Notes under the pieces: generated by a model
Told to the model about the DNA's origin: nothing
Seen by the model: only the letters and a program-made list of their open reading frames with translations
The model's database searches: none
NCBI GenBank assembly: GCA_022497145.1
Contig: MU385978.1
Span: forward strand, 1-64,000
Length of the DNA: 64,000 nt
Direction of reading: 5' to 3'
Source of the DNA: Rostrohypoxylon terebratum
Lineage: Eukaryota > Ascomycota > Sordariomycetes > Xylariales > Hypoxylaceae
Made by a program: the position numbers and the translations under genes
In this document: in pieces, positions 45,047 through 57,495 of the stretch
Position numbering within the stretch: position 1 is the stretch's first letter
Layout of the letters: every line of letters starts with the position of its first letter

Positions 45047-46031
45047 ATGGCGAAAGACGTAGACAAGTCTGCTAAACTAAAAGAAGATGGCAACCACCAC
45101 TACCAGGCCGGCGACTTTCCAGGCGCCGAGGCACTCTATTCGAAAGCGTGAGTTATTGGCGAATGTATATAAACCAAACTGAATCGACTAATTCATGTTC
45201 AACATTCAATATATCAGCATCATTGCGGACGAGTCGAACCCTTCCCTCTATACAAACCGTGCTATGGCAAGAATCCAATTAGGATACTACGATTCTGCGA
45301 TAGCCGATTGCTGCGAGTGTCTCAAATTGAGCAAAGGCGAAAACCTCAAAGCGCACTTCATCCTCTCCAAGTGCCAACTAGCCATCAAAGACTTCGACGC
45401 CGCCTTAGAAAGCGCGCTACAGGCCCACCGATTGTGCGTCAAGACCAACGACAAATCTCTGGGTCCTGTCACCGACCAAGTCCTGCGTTGCAAGAAGGAT
45501 CGCTGGGACGAGATGGAGAAGAAGAGGATTCGCGAGGGCCAGGAGCTTGAGGCAGAGATCATCACGCTCATGCAACGCGAGCGCGAAGACATGGTCAATT
45601 CGTGTACCAATGAGTTCGACAGGAAGCAAGTCGGGGAGGAGTGGGACCATAAGATCGCGACGCTGCGCGAAACATTCGAGAAGTCTAGGCCTGCGTCGGA
45701 GCAGAAGCGCGAAGTGCCAGATTGGGCCATCGACGAAATAAGTTTCGCGATCATGGTCGATCCAGTTGTGGTAAGTTGCCCTTAGCTACCTAGAATCTTA
45801 GATATACAGGAAGAAGAGTAGAGTAGAGTAGAAGTCGGCGACTAACTAGCTCTCCAGACCAAGACTGGCAAATCGTATGACAGATCATCTATCATGGAGC
45901 ATTTGCGACGACATCCTATCGACCCTCTAACAAGGGAGCCGCTACACCCTAGCGAATTACGTCCCAACATCCAACTACGGGAAGCTTGCAAAGATTTCTT
46001 GGACAAGAACGGATGGGCCGCGGATTGGTAG
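45047..46031 (+). CDS. CHIP/STUB1-type TPR and U-box E3 ubiquitin ligase
   Basis: CHIP binds Hsp70/Hsp90 tails and ubiquitinates their clients. Three exons, 45047-45147, 45218-45770 and 45858-46031, encode 275 residues. Residues 8-115 are three TPR units (KLKEDGNHHYQAGDFPGAEA, NPSLYTNRAMARIQLGYYDS, LKAHFILSKCQLAIKDFDAA). A charged helical hairpin spans about 120-195. The U-box (about 205-270) reads DEISFAIMVDPVVTKTGKSY, then HPIDPLTREPL and PNIQLREACKDFL, ending NGWAADW. Length and order match animal CHIP (about 300 residues), and all three domains are intact. Confidence 0.92.
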
Positions 46032-46892
46032 ACGAGAATATCTTGAAGGGATCGTGGGAGAGCCCAAAATCGTCACAGTCGAAATCATCGATGAAAAAGC
46101 TTTGGCAAAAGAGAATATTTCAAGGATTGGCATTACTGGGTTAAGCAAGCTTTGCATCATACGGCGTTTGGGAAGATTGGTCCGGTCTCATCCCGGTAAG
46201 ATATCTTAACTTTAGCGTATGGCGAATGGGATTTCAAGGAAACGGTTATGAGTGATGAAGCAGACTCGACCCCTTATATCGGCGCCGGTATCTGTATATC
46301 TCTCTCGATTCTTCACTACCTCAACTGTAGATATACAGTCTCCTAGGTATTTAATATAAGTTTTACCAGCACAAGTCGTAGTATAGGAGATACTAGCTAC
46401 CTACCCTAGTCCTACCTACCTACCTAATAGGTAGTATGTAGTAAGTGAAGATCTAGTCTATTTTGAGTAGCGACATTAGGTGAGGTTTAACGTTGAGTAG
46501 GTAAGTTGAGTTTTACTGTTTTTGCAGCATCCGGCATTAGGTACTAGGTACCTAGGACCTAGGTATCCTAATATAATACAGCTGTACAGCATATGGTACA
46601 AAGAAAGCCAAGACCTCCGAAGGAAGCCGATACAGGCAGGTGGAGTTGCCCCAACGACCGGGGTAAGTACCTCCCCCCCTTATAACTCAGCATACTGCTA
46701 CTATAGATACCTCTAAACGTAACAACTCCATATTCGATTTGTTAAACCACGCCCTATATCAATTTTCTACCTGCCTAAACTTCCGATGTTGCATATTCAT
46801 ATTCTTAGTACTTAGTAAGTATATATTAATCGCATTCCGCCATGACAATCATCTACCAGAGCAGAAATGAGGGTAATAGTACCAAGTCTATA
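46032..46892. other. Intergenic region
   Basis: 861 bp. The first 180 bp past the CHIP stop stay open in another frame (VTVEIIDEKALAKENISRIG), which I treat as 3' untranslated DNA. A GGTACCTAGGACCTAGGTA palindrome lies at about 46546-46564. Confidence 0.45.
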
Positions 46893-48372
46893 ATGCCATC
46901 CACACTCCAAACCCCCTTCGGCGCCGCCTTCCGCAAACAGCACTTCTCCTTCAGCCCCTCCTACACGCCGCTGAACCATGGCTCCTACGGCGCTATCCCG
47001 TCACCTGTGCGGGCCGTACATGAAACCATCCGCGCCGAGGTCGACGAGGCGCCGGATCCGTTCATGGCCCTAGAGATCCACAACAGGATTCTGCCGCACC
47101 GGGCCTTGACCGCTAAGCTGTTGAATTGCAAGGACGTGGATGAGTTGGTATTTGTGACCAATGCCACAACAGGGTCGGATATCGTGCTGAAGAATCTGAG
47201 GTGGGAGAAAGGGGATACGGTATTGTGCTATGAGCTTGTTTACGAAAGTCTGAGGCACGGGCTGCAGTGGCTGCAGGACGAGAGGGGGGTTGACGTGCAT
47301 GTCGTGCGGACGGAGTGGCCAGTCGCCGATGAGGAGTTGGTAAGAAAGATGGTGGAGGCCGCGAAGGCGATTCATAACGAACCGGGGAGGAGGGTCAAAT
47401 TGGCGATCGTAGATACGATTGTGAGTATGCCCGGCGTGCGCGTGCCATTCGAAAAATTAGTTCCTGCGCTCCAGGCCCAGGGGGCGTTGGTTTTGGTGGA
47501 CGGTGCGCACGGCATCGGGCAGATCGATGTCGACCTTGCGGAGCTCAACCCCGATTTCTTCGTCACGAACTTGCATAAGTGGTTCTTCGTCCCGAGGGGC
47601 TGCGCTGCGTTCTACGTCCCAAAGAGGCATCAGCATTTGGTTCGGACGACGTTGCCGACGGGTCATAAGTATCGGGCCAGGAGTAGACTAGGTCAACAGG
47701 GTGACGATGAGGAGTTTGTGGAGATGTTCGGTTTTGTTGGTATGTTGAACCCCTTGATTTATGGATGGCATGGTTAGCAATCGAAGCAGATGTTAATAAA
47801 GGTTTCCTCTAGGGACTGATGACACGACGGCTTGGTTATGCGTCGAGGGTGAGTACATCTTTATCCCTCGTCTCCTTTGCTTTTCCAACCTTAGAGTACC
47901 AAGTTAAGAGGCATGCATTTCACATAATCCCTGGGGCTAAATTCAATGTTATTTAGCTGCGCGCGACTTCCGAAATAACGTATGTGGTGGTGAGATTGCC
48001 ATACAGAAATATTGTCATATAGTAGCGCAGCAGAGCGCGACCGTTGCCGCCGAGATCTTAGGCACCTCTATTATGGACTGTCCTGGTTCATGCTTACGGG
48101 ATTGCGCGTTCGCCAACGTGCGACTTCCCCTGGAACTAGGTACTGACGGCCGTGGGCAAATCGACCCGGCACATGCTCATAAGGTCTCCGATTGGTTCAA
48201 GCAGACAGGTTATCGCGAGAATGGCACGTACTTCCAGACAGTGCTTTATAGGGGTGTTTGGTGGTGGCGCATTAGCGGAATGGTTTACGTTGAGGTAGAG
48301 GACTTTAGAAAAGGCGCTGAGATACTAAAGGGGCTCTGTGAGAGGGTTAAAAATGGCGAGCATATTCGATGA
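46893..48372 (+). CDS. Class V aminotransferase family (isopenicillin N epimerase-like)
   Basis: A pyridoxal-phosphate enzyme of the cysteine desulfurase fold. Three exons, 46893-47739, 47813-47848 and 47957-48372, encode 432 residues; the in-frame ATG at 46842 would add 17. The N-terminus has the family signature TPLNHGSYGAIPSPV. DELVFVTNATTGSD is the phosphate-binding part, VLVDGAHGIGQ holds the Asp that pairs with the cofactor ring, and TNLHKWFFVPRGCAAFYVP carries the Schiff-base Lys. GTYFQTVLYRGVWWWRISGMVY matches the C-terminal domain. Despite the family name, fungal members are not usually tied to penicillin synthesis; the substrate is unknown. Its stop lies 173 bp from that of the convergent MFS gene. 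Confidence 0.9.
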
Positions 48373-48545
48373 TGGGGCTTCCACAGCTTGGATCTACCGA
48401 TCGGTCACTTGGGTTCAGCAGTGAAAAAACAAGGGGTTGATCAAGAATTGATTAGCTTGATATATCATGTCCTCGAATTACCTGGTGTAAACAGAGCAAT
48501 CTATCGCCTCCTAACTACATGGCAGAGGCAGAATATATAGAGTGA

Positions 48546-50702
48546 TCAATATCCTTCAATAGTCGCCGAGCTTCTTAACTCGCGCTCCCAGAGAGTGGCT
48601 GCGAAGATCCACACAGCAGCGCTAAAATACATCATAACTCGCAATTGGGAGCTGTAACCGTCTGCAAAAACCCGTCTCACAGCATCCCGAGTTGCATCTG
48701 GAAGTGTGTTAATATATTGCACAGAGTCTGAGATCTGTTGAATATCTCCTGGGCTTAGTAAGGTGGGCAAGTGGGCAGATAGACGGTTATTCAGGATAGT
48801 CGAGCTACCCACATGTTAATGGATGTCCAAGCCGAACGATTATAAACGTGGAAATAATACCTAATAGCCAATCCGATTGTTCCTCCAAGTACCCTTATTT
48901 GAGTAACTGCTCCCATGGCAACAGCTATCATGCGACATGTCAGTTTCTGGGGTCTACAACATTCTGAAAGGGGACATTCGTATCGTACCCATATCGGATC
49001 TTTTTACCACCATTGGTGTGAATACTAGTAAAGACACAAGACTCATTCCAAACCCAAAGCCCATGATGACCTCATAGCCGTATATGGCTTTGCCACTAGT
49101 GAAACTGATCGAACTAGCAAGACCAATTCCAAGTAATTGCATAGATGCCCCGAATAGGAGGATATAGAAAGGGGGTACCTTGAACTTTCCTGCAAGCTGA
49201 CCGGTTACTGCCGTCGCCACGGGAGAAGCGAGCAGAAGCGGCAAAAGATGGATACCCGCTTCAAATGCGGTTTCTCCGTCGACAGCTTGGAAACGCTGAG
49301 GCAGATTAATTAAAACGGTCATGAAAGGGGGTCCTGTGCAGAGCCCGACCCTATCCATAGGTCAGAAGTCATATCCATTATTACGATATAGGAAAAATCG
49401 CTTACAAGATCAGTGCGCTAAACATGCGATCCTTCATCAACCTAAGAGGGAAGATGGGCTCCTGAGTTGCTCTTGGTCGATCTACGAACTTTTCCCACAC
49501 AATAAACCCGAGGAAAAGCATACCACCGATTGTTATCGTACTGAGAATAATCGGGGATTTCCAATTATACCGAGACCCGGCCTCTTCAAAGGCAAAAACG
49601 ATCAGAGCTGATGAGAAGAGTAGCAGAACAGCACCAATAAGATCAAGTCGGCGAAGTGAAGCGCGTGTTATCTTGGTTCTAAATGTCAATCGGACAGTTG
49701 GGTTGTCGAGGTTCGGGAAATGAGTCGGCATTACGAAAGCTATCAGACCAGTTACTACCACACCGGCAGGGGCGCTATTTTGCGGTCAGCCATTTCGGAG
49801 TGAGATCAAAAGTGAGTAACAAAAGCTGACTTCAAGAGGAAAACCCATCGCCACGAAGAATGGTCGTTGATTGCACCGCCAAGTATAGGACCAAGGACCG
49901 AACTGAGGACGGAAACTAGAGAGACGACAGCGATGTAGTTGCCCCATCTTTCAGGGGGTACTAATTCAGGCTGTATAACTGTCACCATAGCATAGATGCC
50001 GGATGCGCCGACGCCCTGTAGAGATCGAAATGCAATCCTGTGTGGCTTTTAGTTAAGATAAACTACTAAATAGGTATGGATATGAATAGGATGGAAAGGA
50101 TCAACACACAATTGAGTCATATTCGAAATTGAGCCGCATACAATTGAGAATATGGTAAAGAAAGCGATAGCGACCAGTATCAATAACTTGCGTCCTAGAA
50201 TGTCACTGAATTTGGCATACACGACTAGGAACCCTACGTATCACGCATTTGGTTAACATCACACCCCATGCCCGGCGTGTTCATATTTGTTATCTTGCCT
50301 GTATAAGTGATGAGATAGGCGGTGACAACCCAATCTCTTTGCTCAAAGTCCCCCAAAGCATTTGTGATAGAAATAAGAGACGTGCTGACTATTGTCGTTT
50401 CTAGCGTTGACAAGAATAGGGATAGACATAACCTAAGTGTGGTTAGACGAGGGTTCTTAGATGTAAGTTGGTAGGCGATAATAGGGGTAATACGCGAACG
50501 TCAGAATGTACAACTTCCATCCTTTGAGATATTCACGTGGTGGTTCGGTGGCGAAATCATCGGTGGTTTGGTTGTCTAGTTGGACATTTTCGCATGGAAG
50601 CTCTTTCGAATTGGGTTGTTTAAGAACGATAGACTCGCCATTGCTGTTCCCTACAACCTCAGATGATGTCTCGCGTTCATGAATTTCAAGAATTGGCGTC
50701 AT
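48546..50702 (-). CDS. MFS drug:H+ antiporter-type exporter, 14 TM (DHA2)
   Basis: Eight exons join in frame to 575 residues: 50702-50494, 50432-50299, 50233-50110, 50037-49831, 49774-49406, 49350-48989, 48924-48861 and 48804-48546. The second intron (50298-50234) begins GCAAGA and ends TAG, a GC-AG intron, and no GT donor fits there. A polar N-terminus of about 60 residues is followed by the DHA2 motifs LSTLETTIVSTSL, DWVVTAYLITYTGF, KFSDILGRK, FRSLQGVGASGIYAM and GPILGGAINDHSSWRWVF. About 14 hydrophobic segments follow. Relatives export toxins, drugs or metabolites. No biosynthetic cluster surrounds it, so the substrate is unknown. Confidence 0.9.
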
Positions 50703-53166
50703 GCTGATGATTTACGTTCTATTTTTTTTTTCCTGTTGCCATCAGTCTCTGGAAAGAACCCAGTCCAAGAAGATTATCTCCGAACAAAAAGGAGAGGACA
50801 CGTTGTATGTATACACTAGATATTGCGGCGCAGCATTCTACATACCATGTAGTAGTACGCGAGACAGGGGTAATCATCGCGTATCTCTAGACGTGACATT
50901 CTGACTTCCCAATCGACCGATCATGTCTCGCTTTGAAACGCGATACTATACTATAGTTTATGGGTTCGCCTAACACAAATTTAAATGAGTGATGTCGACT
51001 TCAGACAAGTATGGTTGAAGACGAGCTAAGTTGTCGGCAAGCTTAATCGTGTTATTGACCTTTAAAAAAATGTCACCCCTAACGTGAGATTCGATCATTA
51101 AATGCCCTAGCTTCAGTCAAGAGAGTTCTCTGGTCAATGCGGCTGAGAGCGAGCCGATCTAGGACTCTGTTTAAACTTGTGAGAAGATTTAATATAAAAC
51201 TTCCTCCAAGATTTCTTCCAAGATTTGATAAAGTGATGGATGGAACTGCCAGGTGGTTCTGGCTTACGAATACATACTACGTCGTACGGTACAACAATAA
51301 GTAGCAGTATTTCAGCCACATTTCTCCACAAAGGGCCAAAGGGCGAACACGCTGAGGCTTGCGCGTCTTCCTCTAGGTACTGTACAGCTGTATGTAGCCT
51401 GTAGGCGATTAATACCAATTCTTCGTATTCTCCACCAGCATAGCCCCTTGAGTCTTGAAAGTTGAGATAACTGCCACGTACCAGGTAGTCGCCGTATTAT
51501 CACTGGATAATCTATTCATCGTTGACATTTCAAGTCCAACTTTATGAGTATGTACTATGTTACAAAGCTGTGCGGACGATTGACCAACTAATGTAGGAAC
51601 GATATTCTGTTATAATCGGAATGACCTAAACTACTTGCATAGTAATTAGAAATATCTACTTCGATATAGAGATCTGTACTAGGTAGCTAATAATAAAGCC
51701 TAGTGTATTGTAGTACATGTAATGTCCCATAAACTTCGAGAATAAATATTTAATGGCGTCGTCTGCAAAGTATAATTATTATAATTATTACCTACCTAAG
51801 TTCAACCTACATAGTACTTACCTACACACACAGTGACACATAATATATTACATATTAAACATTTATACTATGTAATATGTAATTTACATAGATGGCCTAC
51901 CTGAGTCCTGAGCTGCCTGAGATAATTTACTTTGAATTAGCCCCTGAGATGCTCCGCCACGATCCGCTATCGAAGGTTTATTGGAATAATAGGGGCGTGG
52001 AATCTGGATCGGTTGAGATATTAATAATTAGGTATTACCCATCTGCCATCGTATTACTATGTACAGCTGTATTGTGCAACAGTCACCAACCAAAAGCTAG
52101 GTAGGTTAGTAGTAACTTGGTTCTTTGTCCTCTCGTACATAGTATGTGCGTTCAACTGGAGCTGAGTTTGTTTGTGTTTGATGACTTAGCAGCTTTTTCT
52201 GGTGTGTAAAAGTTGTGATTTTTTTTTTTGAAAATCATCGACATAAAAGACATAAAACGAATAAGTGAAATCGAACATTGAATCGAAGATGAAGACCCAC
52301 AACGGGTTGGGAAACCGCGCATGTGCTACCCCGCCTTTGCAAGTACTTGAAATCTCTTTAAATCGGTTTATCGTACCCAGCTGCGTGCCTAAGCAACCTC
52401 CAGGGCTAGCAAAAGAGGGAAAATAGAGGGGGCTCAAACTTCAGTAAGAGCCCAGTACTTCGTAAGACACACCCTTAACTTTCGCCTAGCTTTTGTCCCG
52501 GTAGGGGGGCTTTTCCATGTCGTATCAGCCGCCTCCAGTTATGATACAGCTGGAGCACTAGCACCCAGCACCCAGCACCCAGCACCCAGTAATTACCTAG
52601 TAACCAGCAACAATTGGAGTTAGGGACTCACTTTAGAAGAAGCCCCTTCCAGAGCGTTGTTGCAACCCCCCGATAGTCCGCGCCCGCCAAAACAAAACAC
52701 TAATAAGAAAACCCCCATGAACCAATTTGAACCCATCTGAACCGAAACATTGACCTGGCCAACCTTCAGGTCTTTGACCTTTTTTTCTCTCTAATTGATT
52801 TCCAAGGTCGACGATCAACCCGACTCAATCCCATCCTAGGTAGAAAATCGACATCATTGCTTCTTCGTCCTCAGCCACCTTCTTCGCGTCCTTCCTTTTT
52901 TTCTTCTTCTCTTTTTTTTCCCACCCCTCTTTCTCTTCTTTCCTCATTTTATTTTCCCCGTTCGTCTAAATCCACACCTATCTCCAAAAGTATCGCGACA
53001 CCGATAAGAGAAACCCGTTTTGATACCAACCAACTTATCGCATCGTCTCCTCTTTTAGAATCCCTTAACCGTGTTTACCAACCTTACCTCTTCGCGACCT
53101 TCACACACCGACTCCCTCACAACATACATCATCTTTAAACATCTGTTATCGGGAGCTCGTCGGAAA
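50703..53166. other. 2.5-kb intergenic region
   Basis: It holds an unassigned minus-strand frame (51418-51134), AT-rich ATTATTATAATTATT runs near 51775 and a tandem GCACCCA repeat (52561-52588). A strongly pyrimidine-rich tract (52866-52960) probably marks the SCH9 promoter and leader. No gene is supported. Confidence 0.45.
52561..52588. repeat. 7-bp tandem repeat GCACCCA, four copies
   Basis: Four perfect units about 0.6 kb upstream of the SCH9 start codon. Confidence 0.85.
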
Positions 53167-55444
53167 ATGTCGTGGAAGCTCACCAAGAGTAAGTATTTAA
53201 GTATTAAACTTCAACCAATTCCATGTAACATCGATGCATCAGCGATGCACACCAGCGATGCACCAGCAGTTACGTGCTTCTCGTCCTCCCCATCCTCCCC
53301 ATCCTCCCCACCAAGAAGACGAGAGACATCATTACTGAGACTACATATGACATGGCCACATTTCACTACGATTGTTTGTAAATTGGTGGTTTACTAATGC
53401 GCTACTTCATTAGAGTTAAAGGATACCCATTTGGGTCCTCTTACCAATACCTTTTCACGAAATCCATCCACGTCTACGATCACAGAGAAGGATGAGAAGT
53501 CTCCCATTCCTACCTCCGCTACTCCCACTCCTAGCGACAATGCAATCGGTTCGTCTCCTCAACCGTACTTCCTAAGAAACTTATACTTATAATATACCTT
53601 TTCCCCCTCTATAGCTGCTTCTGAACACATGGTCCAAGAACCTGTCGTGAAGCCTCCGAAGCCTGGAATTCTTGTGGTTACGCTCCACGAGGGCCAGAAC
53701 TTTGCACTTCCCGAACAACATCGAAATGCCTTTTCCCAGCACGGACAAGGCTCCATGTCAACAGGCAATGCTCTGACTGTCGGCTCGGTGCGACCCGGTT
53801 CTTCTCAACGAACGGTGGCAGGGTCGTTCATGAACGGTAGGCCACAGACCTCCGCAGGCGGTTTCACCGGTATACCCTCCAACCACGGTCGAATCTCCAG
53901 CAAGTATCTACCATACGCCCTCCTAGACTTCGATAAAGTGCAGGTTTTCGTAAACTCAGTCTCGGGCAATCCAGAGAACCCTCTATGGGCCGGTGATAAC
54001 ACCCAGTACAAGTTCGATGTGTCTCGAGTGACGGAGCTGAACGTACACCTATACATGCGCAATCCTACGGCGCCACCGGGTTCGGGGCGGAGTCAGGATA
54101 TCTTTCTAGGAGTTGTCCGAATCAACCCTAGATTTGAGGAGAAGCACACATTCGTCGAGGACCCCAAGGCCAGCAAGAAAGATCGCGAAAAGGCCGCTGC
54201 CGAGTTTCACAGTCGGGAGAAAGAGTTAGGTCACAGCGGCGTCGACTGGGTCGACGTGCAATATGGCGCCGGTAAATTAAAGATTGGTGTGGAGTACGTC
54301 GAAAACCGTGCTGGCAAGCTTAAGATAGAGGATTTCGAGCTACTTAAGGTAGTCGGCAAGGGTAGTTTTGGCAAGGTCATGCAGGTTCGCAAGAAAGATA
54401 CAAGCCGAATCTACGCCCTCAAGACGATTCGAAAGGCCCACATCATCTCTCGATCTGAGGTTGCCCACACGCTAGCCGAAAGATCCGTGCTGGCACAGAT
54501 TAACAACCCCTTCATCGTGCCTTTGAAATTTACCTTCCAGTCTCCAGAGAAGCTTTACTTCGTACTGGCATTCGTCAACGGCGGCGAGTTATTCCACCAT
54601 CTGCAAAAAGAGCAACGGTTCGACGTCAACCGGGCGCGATTCTACACCGCCGAGCTCCTCTGTGCCTTGGAATGTTTGCATGGTTTCAATGTCATCTACC
54701 GAGACCTGAAGCCCGAGAACATCCTTCTCGATTACCAAGGTCACATTGCGCTCTGCGATTTCGGCCTCTGCAAGCTGGACATGAAGGACGAAGACCGCAC
54801 AAACACCTTTTGCGGCACACCCGAGTATCTGGCCCCCGAGCTTCTCATGGGCAAGGGTTACAACAAGACAGTGGATTGGTGGACTCTGGGAGTTCTCCTC
54901 TACGAAATGCTTACGGGACTCCCACCTTTCTACGACGAGAACACTAACGAGATGTATCGCAAGATTTTGTCGGAACCCTTACATTTCCCCAGCGCGGATG
55001 TCGTGCCTCCTGCGGCCAAAGACCTTCTCTCGAAACTCCTGAACCGTAACCCCGAGGAGCGATTGGGAGCTGCAGGTAGCGCCGAGATCAAGGCCCACCC
55101 GTTCTTCCACGCTATAGATTGGCGGAAGCTATTGCAACGGAAGTACGAACCTACGTTCAAGCCAAGTGTGGTAAGTAGAACTATTCATATCCGTGCTCAT
55201 ATTCGGCGAGCTTAACTTGTTGCTAATCCATGTTCAGGCCGACGCCCTTGATACGAAGAACTTTGACCCGGAATTTACGTCGGAAGCCCCGCAAGACTCG
55301 TACGTGGACGGGCCAGTATTATCGGAGACGATGCAAAACCAATTCGCGGGCTTCAGTTACAACAGACCAATCGCCGGACTTGGAGACGCTGGCGGTAGCG
55401 TTAAGGACCCTTCGTTCGTAGGTAGTATCCAGGATCGACGATGA
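53167..55444 (+). CDS. SCH9: AGC protein kinase SCH9 (S6K/Akt-like) with C2 domain
   Basis: A growth- and nutrient-signalling kinase downstream of TORC1. Four exons, 53167-53188, 53414-53548, 53615-55170 and 55238-55444, encode 639 residues; the first exon codes only seven residues (MSWKLTK). A Ser/Thr-rich linker precedes the C2 domain (about 65-280, from PGILVVTLHEGQNFALP to KLKIGVEYVE). The kinase domain runs from about 290 to 550: GKGSFGKV, YALKTIRKAHI, IYRDLKPENILL and LCDFGLCK. The T-loop is NTFCGTPEYLAPE, with the PDK1-site Thr. The hydrophobic motif FAGFSY (about 607) carries the TORC1-type Ser. All catalytic and regulatory sites are intact. Confidence 0.95.
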
Positions 55445-56081
55445 GTTAACGAGCATTTGAGGTGGAGAGGTGTGAAGTAGTTCACGATTGCAAGATTGGA
55501 AGACTCGAGACCTGAAAGTAGGCGGAGAGGAAGCAAGGCTAGGTAGAGTAGGGGGAAAGTACACCACATTGTATGGCTGGAGAGTGCACACTACCTACTA
55601 AACTACGAAGCCAACCACGGTGTGTTCTGTCGCGTTACTTTGCTTTACGTTGCGGTGGCGAACTGGTCGACCGGACTTTGGACCGGATGGACCACACCGG
55701 AGGTACCTTTCATATGGAGTTTGGCATGAATTGTTGATGAAGCCTCCGAGTTTGCGCTTTCCGGGATCTCTAGAAGGAGACGACCACGCTGTAGATAAAG
55801 AAGACAGGAGGCCAGGAAAAGCAAAAGACGCCCTTGTTGAGCTGAATATCTTGATTTAACAGCCATGGATCAATGTGGTATCTGTCCTATTGAGTGACTG
55901 CGCATCATTCAATTGAGAAATCCGACTATTTCATAAAGCACATGGTAACCGAAGCTTACCTAGTCTATAGAATACCTATTTAGTAGGTACTAGGTATGTA
56001 TGCGCTCGTGGTTGTGTGCTTCGGCGATGATGACCGAGCAAAATAATCTCGCTATGGAATTAGGTACTATACATAGTAGTA

Positions 56082-56379
56082 TCCCTTTGACGACCGTCCA
56101 CAAGGCATTTTAGCGTAGAATATATGACCGGGGTAGATACAAGAGCCTGGTCACATCTAAAATATCTGGAGACTATTTTGACGCAGTTTTTATATGTGTC
56201 TTAATAGTACGTTGATACAAAATATCCAAGCTTTTTAAGTATCGAGCGTTGCCTTATCCAAATCACTAGCTAGTAAATATAGTCAAGCCTGTTGAAAACT
56301 CTGGTATTTCTCCTGATAGCCATCTTCTAATTGGTTAAAATATGACGCTAAAATGCCTTGTGGACGGTCGTCAAAGGGA
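56082..56379. mobile_element. MITE-like inverted-repeat element, 298 bp, TA target site
   Basis: A perfect 35-bp terminal inverted repeat starts TCCCTTTGACGACCGTCCAC at 56082 and its complement ends at 56379. TA flanks both ends (56080-56081 and 56380-56381). The interior is AT rich and codes nothing. Size, repeat length and the TA duplication fit a non-autonomous Tc1/mariner relative. Its termini differ from those of the element at 21736. Confidence 0.85.
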
Positions 56380-57340
56380 TAATAGTCCTATCGGGCATAT
56401 ATACCTGGCACGAGGCAAGTACATGTTTGTACATTGGACGCTAAGCTGCGTCCATGGCTGCATGGTTGCATGGCTGCATGGTTAAGCATGGATTAGGGGT
56501 TGGAACTTGGAAGATTCAATTTAGAAGTAAGTATCGATACATATCTATGCACTAGGTAAACATTGAAGATCCCGACAGATGAGGTACATCTATGTACACC
56601 TCAGATGTACCTTGGACCTTCAATGTTGATATCGGGTTCACCGGACATATTTTGAAATTTGGGTAGTACATAGGTACCTACTAGGTAGTTCCTAGTAGAC
56701 AGACACAAATCATCACGCAGTCACGTCACCAACGCGGGGTAGATTACCTAGTAGATGGCTGGATTGGGGGGGGGGCATTAAAGACAGGAAGAAGGTGCTA
56801 GAGCTAATACTACTCTACTATGTAGGTAGGTAGAGCTGCCAGAGCTTTAGCAAACCGCCGCAGCCTCCAGTTAGGTAGGAAGGAAGGAAGAAGGGAGCTG
56901 CAAAATGCAAAATGTCGCTCACTCATTCCCGCCACCCCGCATCCCGGGATGCTTTCCAATGCTTTCCACCCTACATCACCCCACCTTGTATCAATCAACC
57001 CTGTTAACCTTGTTAACCTTGTCTACCTTTTTGTCTATTGAGACATATTAAAAAAAATAAAGTTGAAAGCTTGCACTTAATTGTCTTTTCCCCTTGAGAT
57101 ATATTCAAACGTAGAAGACGTCTGGAACACACGGAACACACTACTTGGTTATCCGTCTTCAAAACAGCATAATCTTCCATCGTCTCTGCTTGAGGTAAGT
57201 GAAACATGGTTGTGACATTTACGCTGTACGGCGTACGGATATGCTTGCTGCCCATGTCAAGCATTAATTAATAGCATTGACCGTTGTCCGATGACGATGT
57301 TATAATACACCACACTATCCTATTCTATGCTATCATCTCC

Positions 57341-57365
57341 TATCCTATCCTATCCTATCCTATCC
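57341..57365. repeat. TATCC pentanucleotide repeat
   Basis: Five perfect units upstream of PGI1, preceded by imperfect copies from about 57315. Confidence 0.85.
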
Positions 57366-57495
57366 TCTTTTCCTTTATATTTTTACATCATACATCATAC
57401 ATAATACCTAATACTAACTACGTACAACTCTGCTTGACGCAGTGTTGGCTCTGTTTTAGTTTAATTCTCGCTTGCGCAAATCTTCCGAATTCAAG

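Larger units (their letters stand above)
55445..57495. other. 2-kb intergenic region carrying a MITE-like element
   Basis: Between SCH9 and PGI1. It holds the 298-bp element at 56082-56379, a GCATGGCTGCATGGTT repeat near 56458-56490 and a TATCC run (57341-57365) about 130 bp before PGI1. A short minus-strand frame at 57264-57013 has a paired-cysteine motif but no other support. Confidence 0.5.

Noticed and set aside
57013..57264. Minus-strand frame with a C-x-x-C motif
   Set aside because: Too short, AT rich and without further zinc ligands or a family match.
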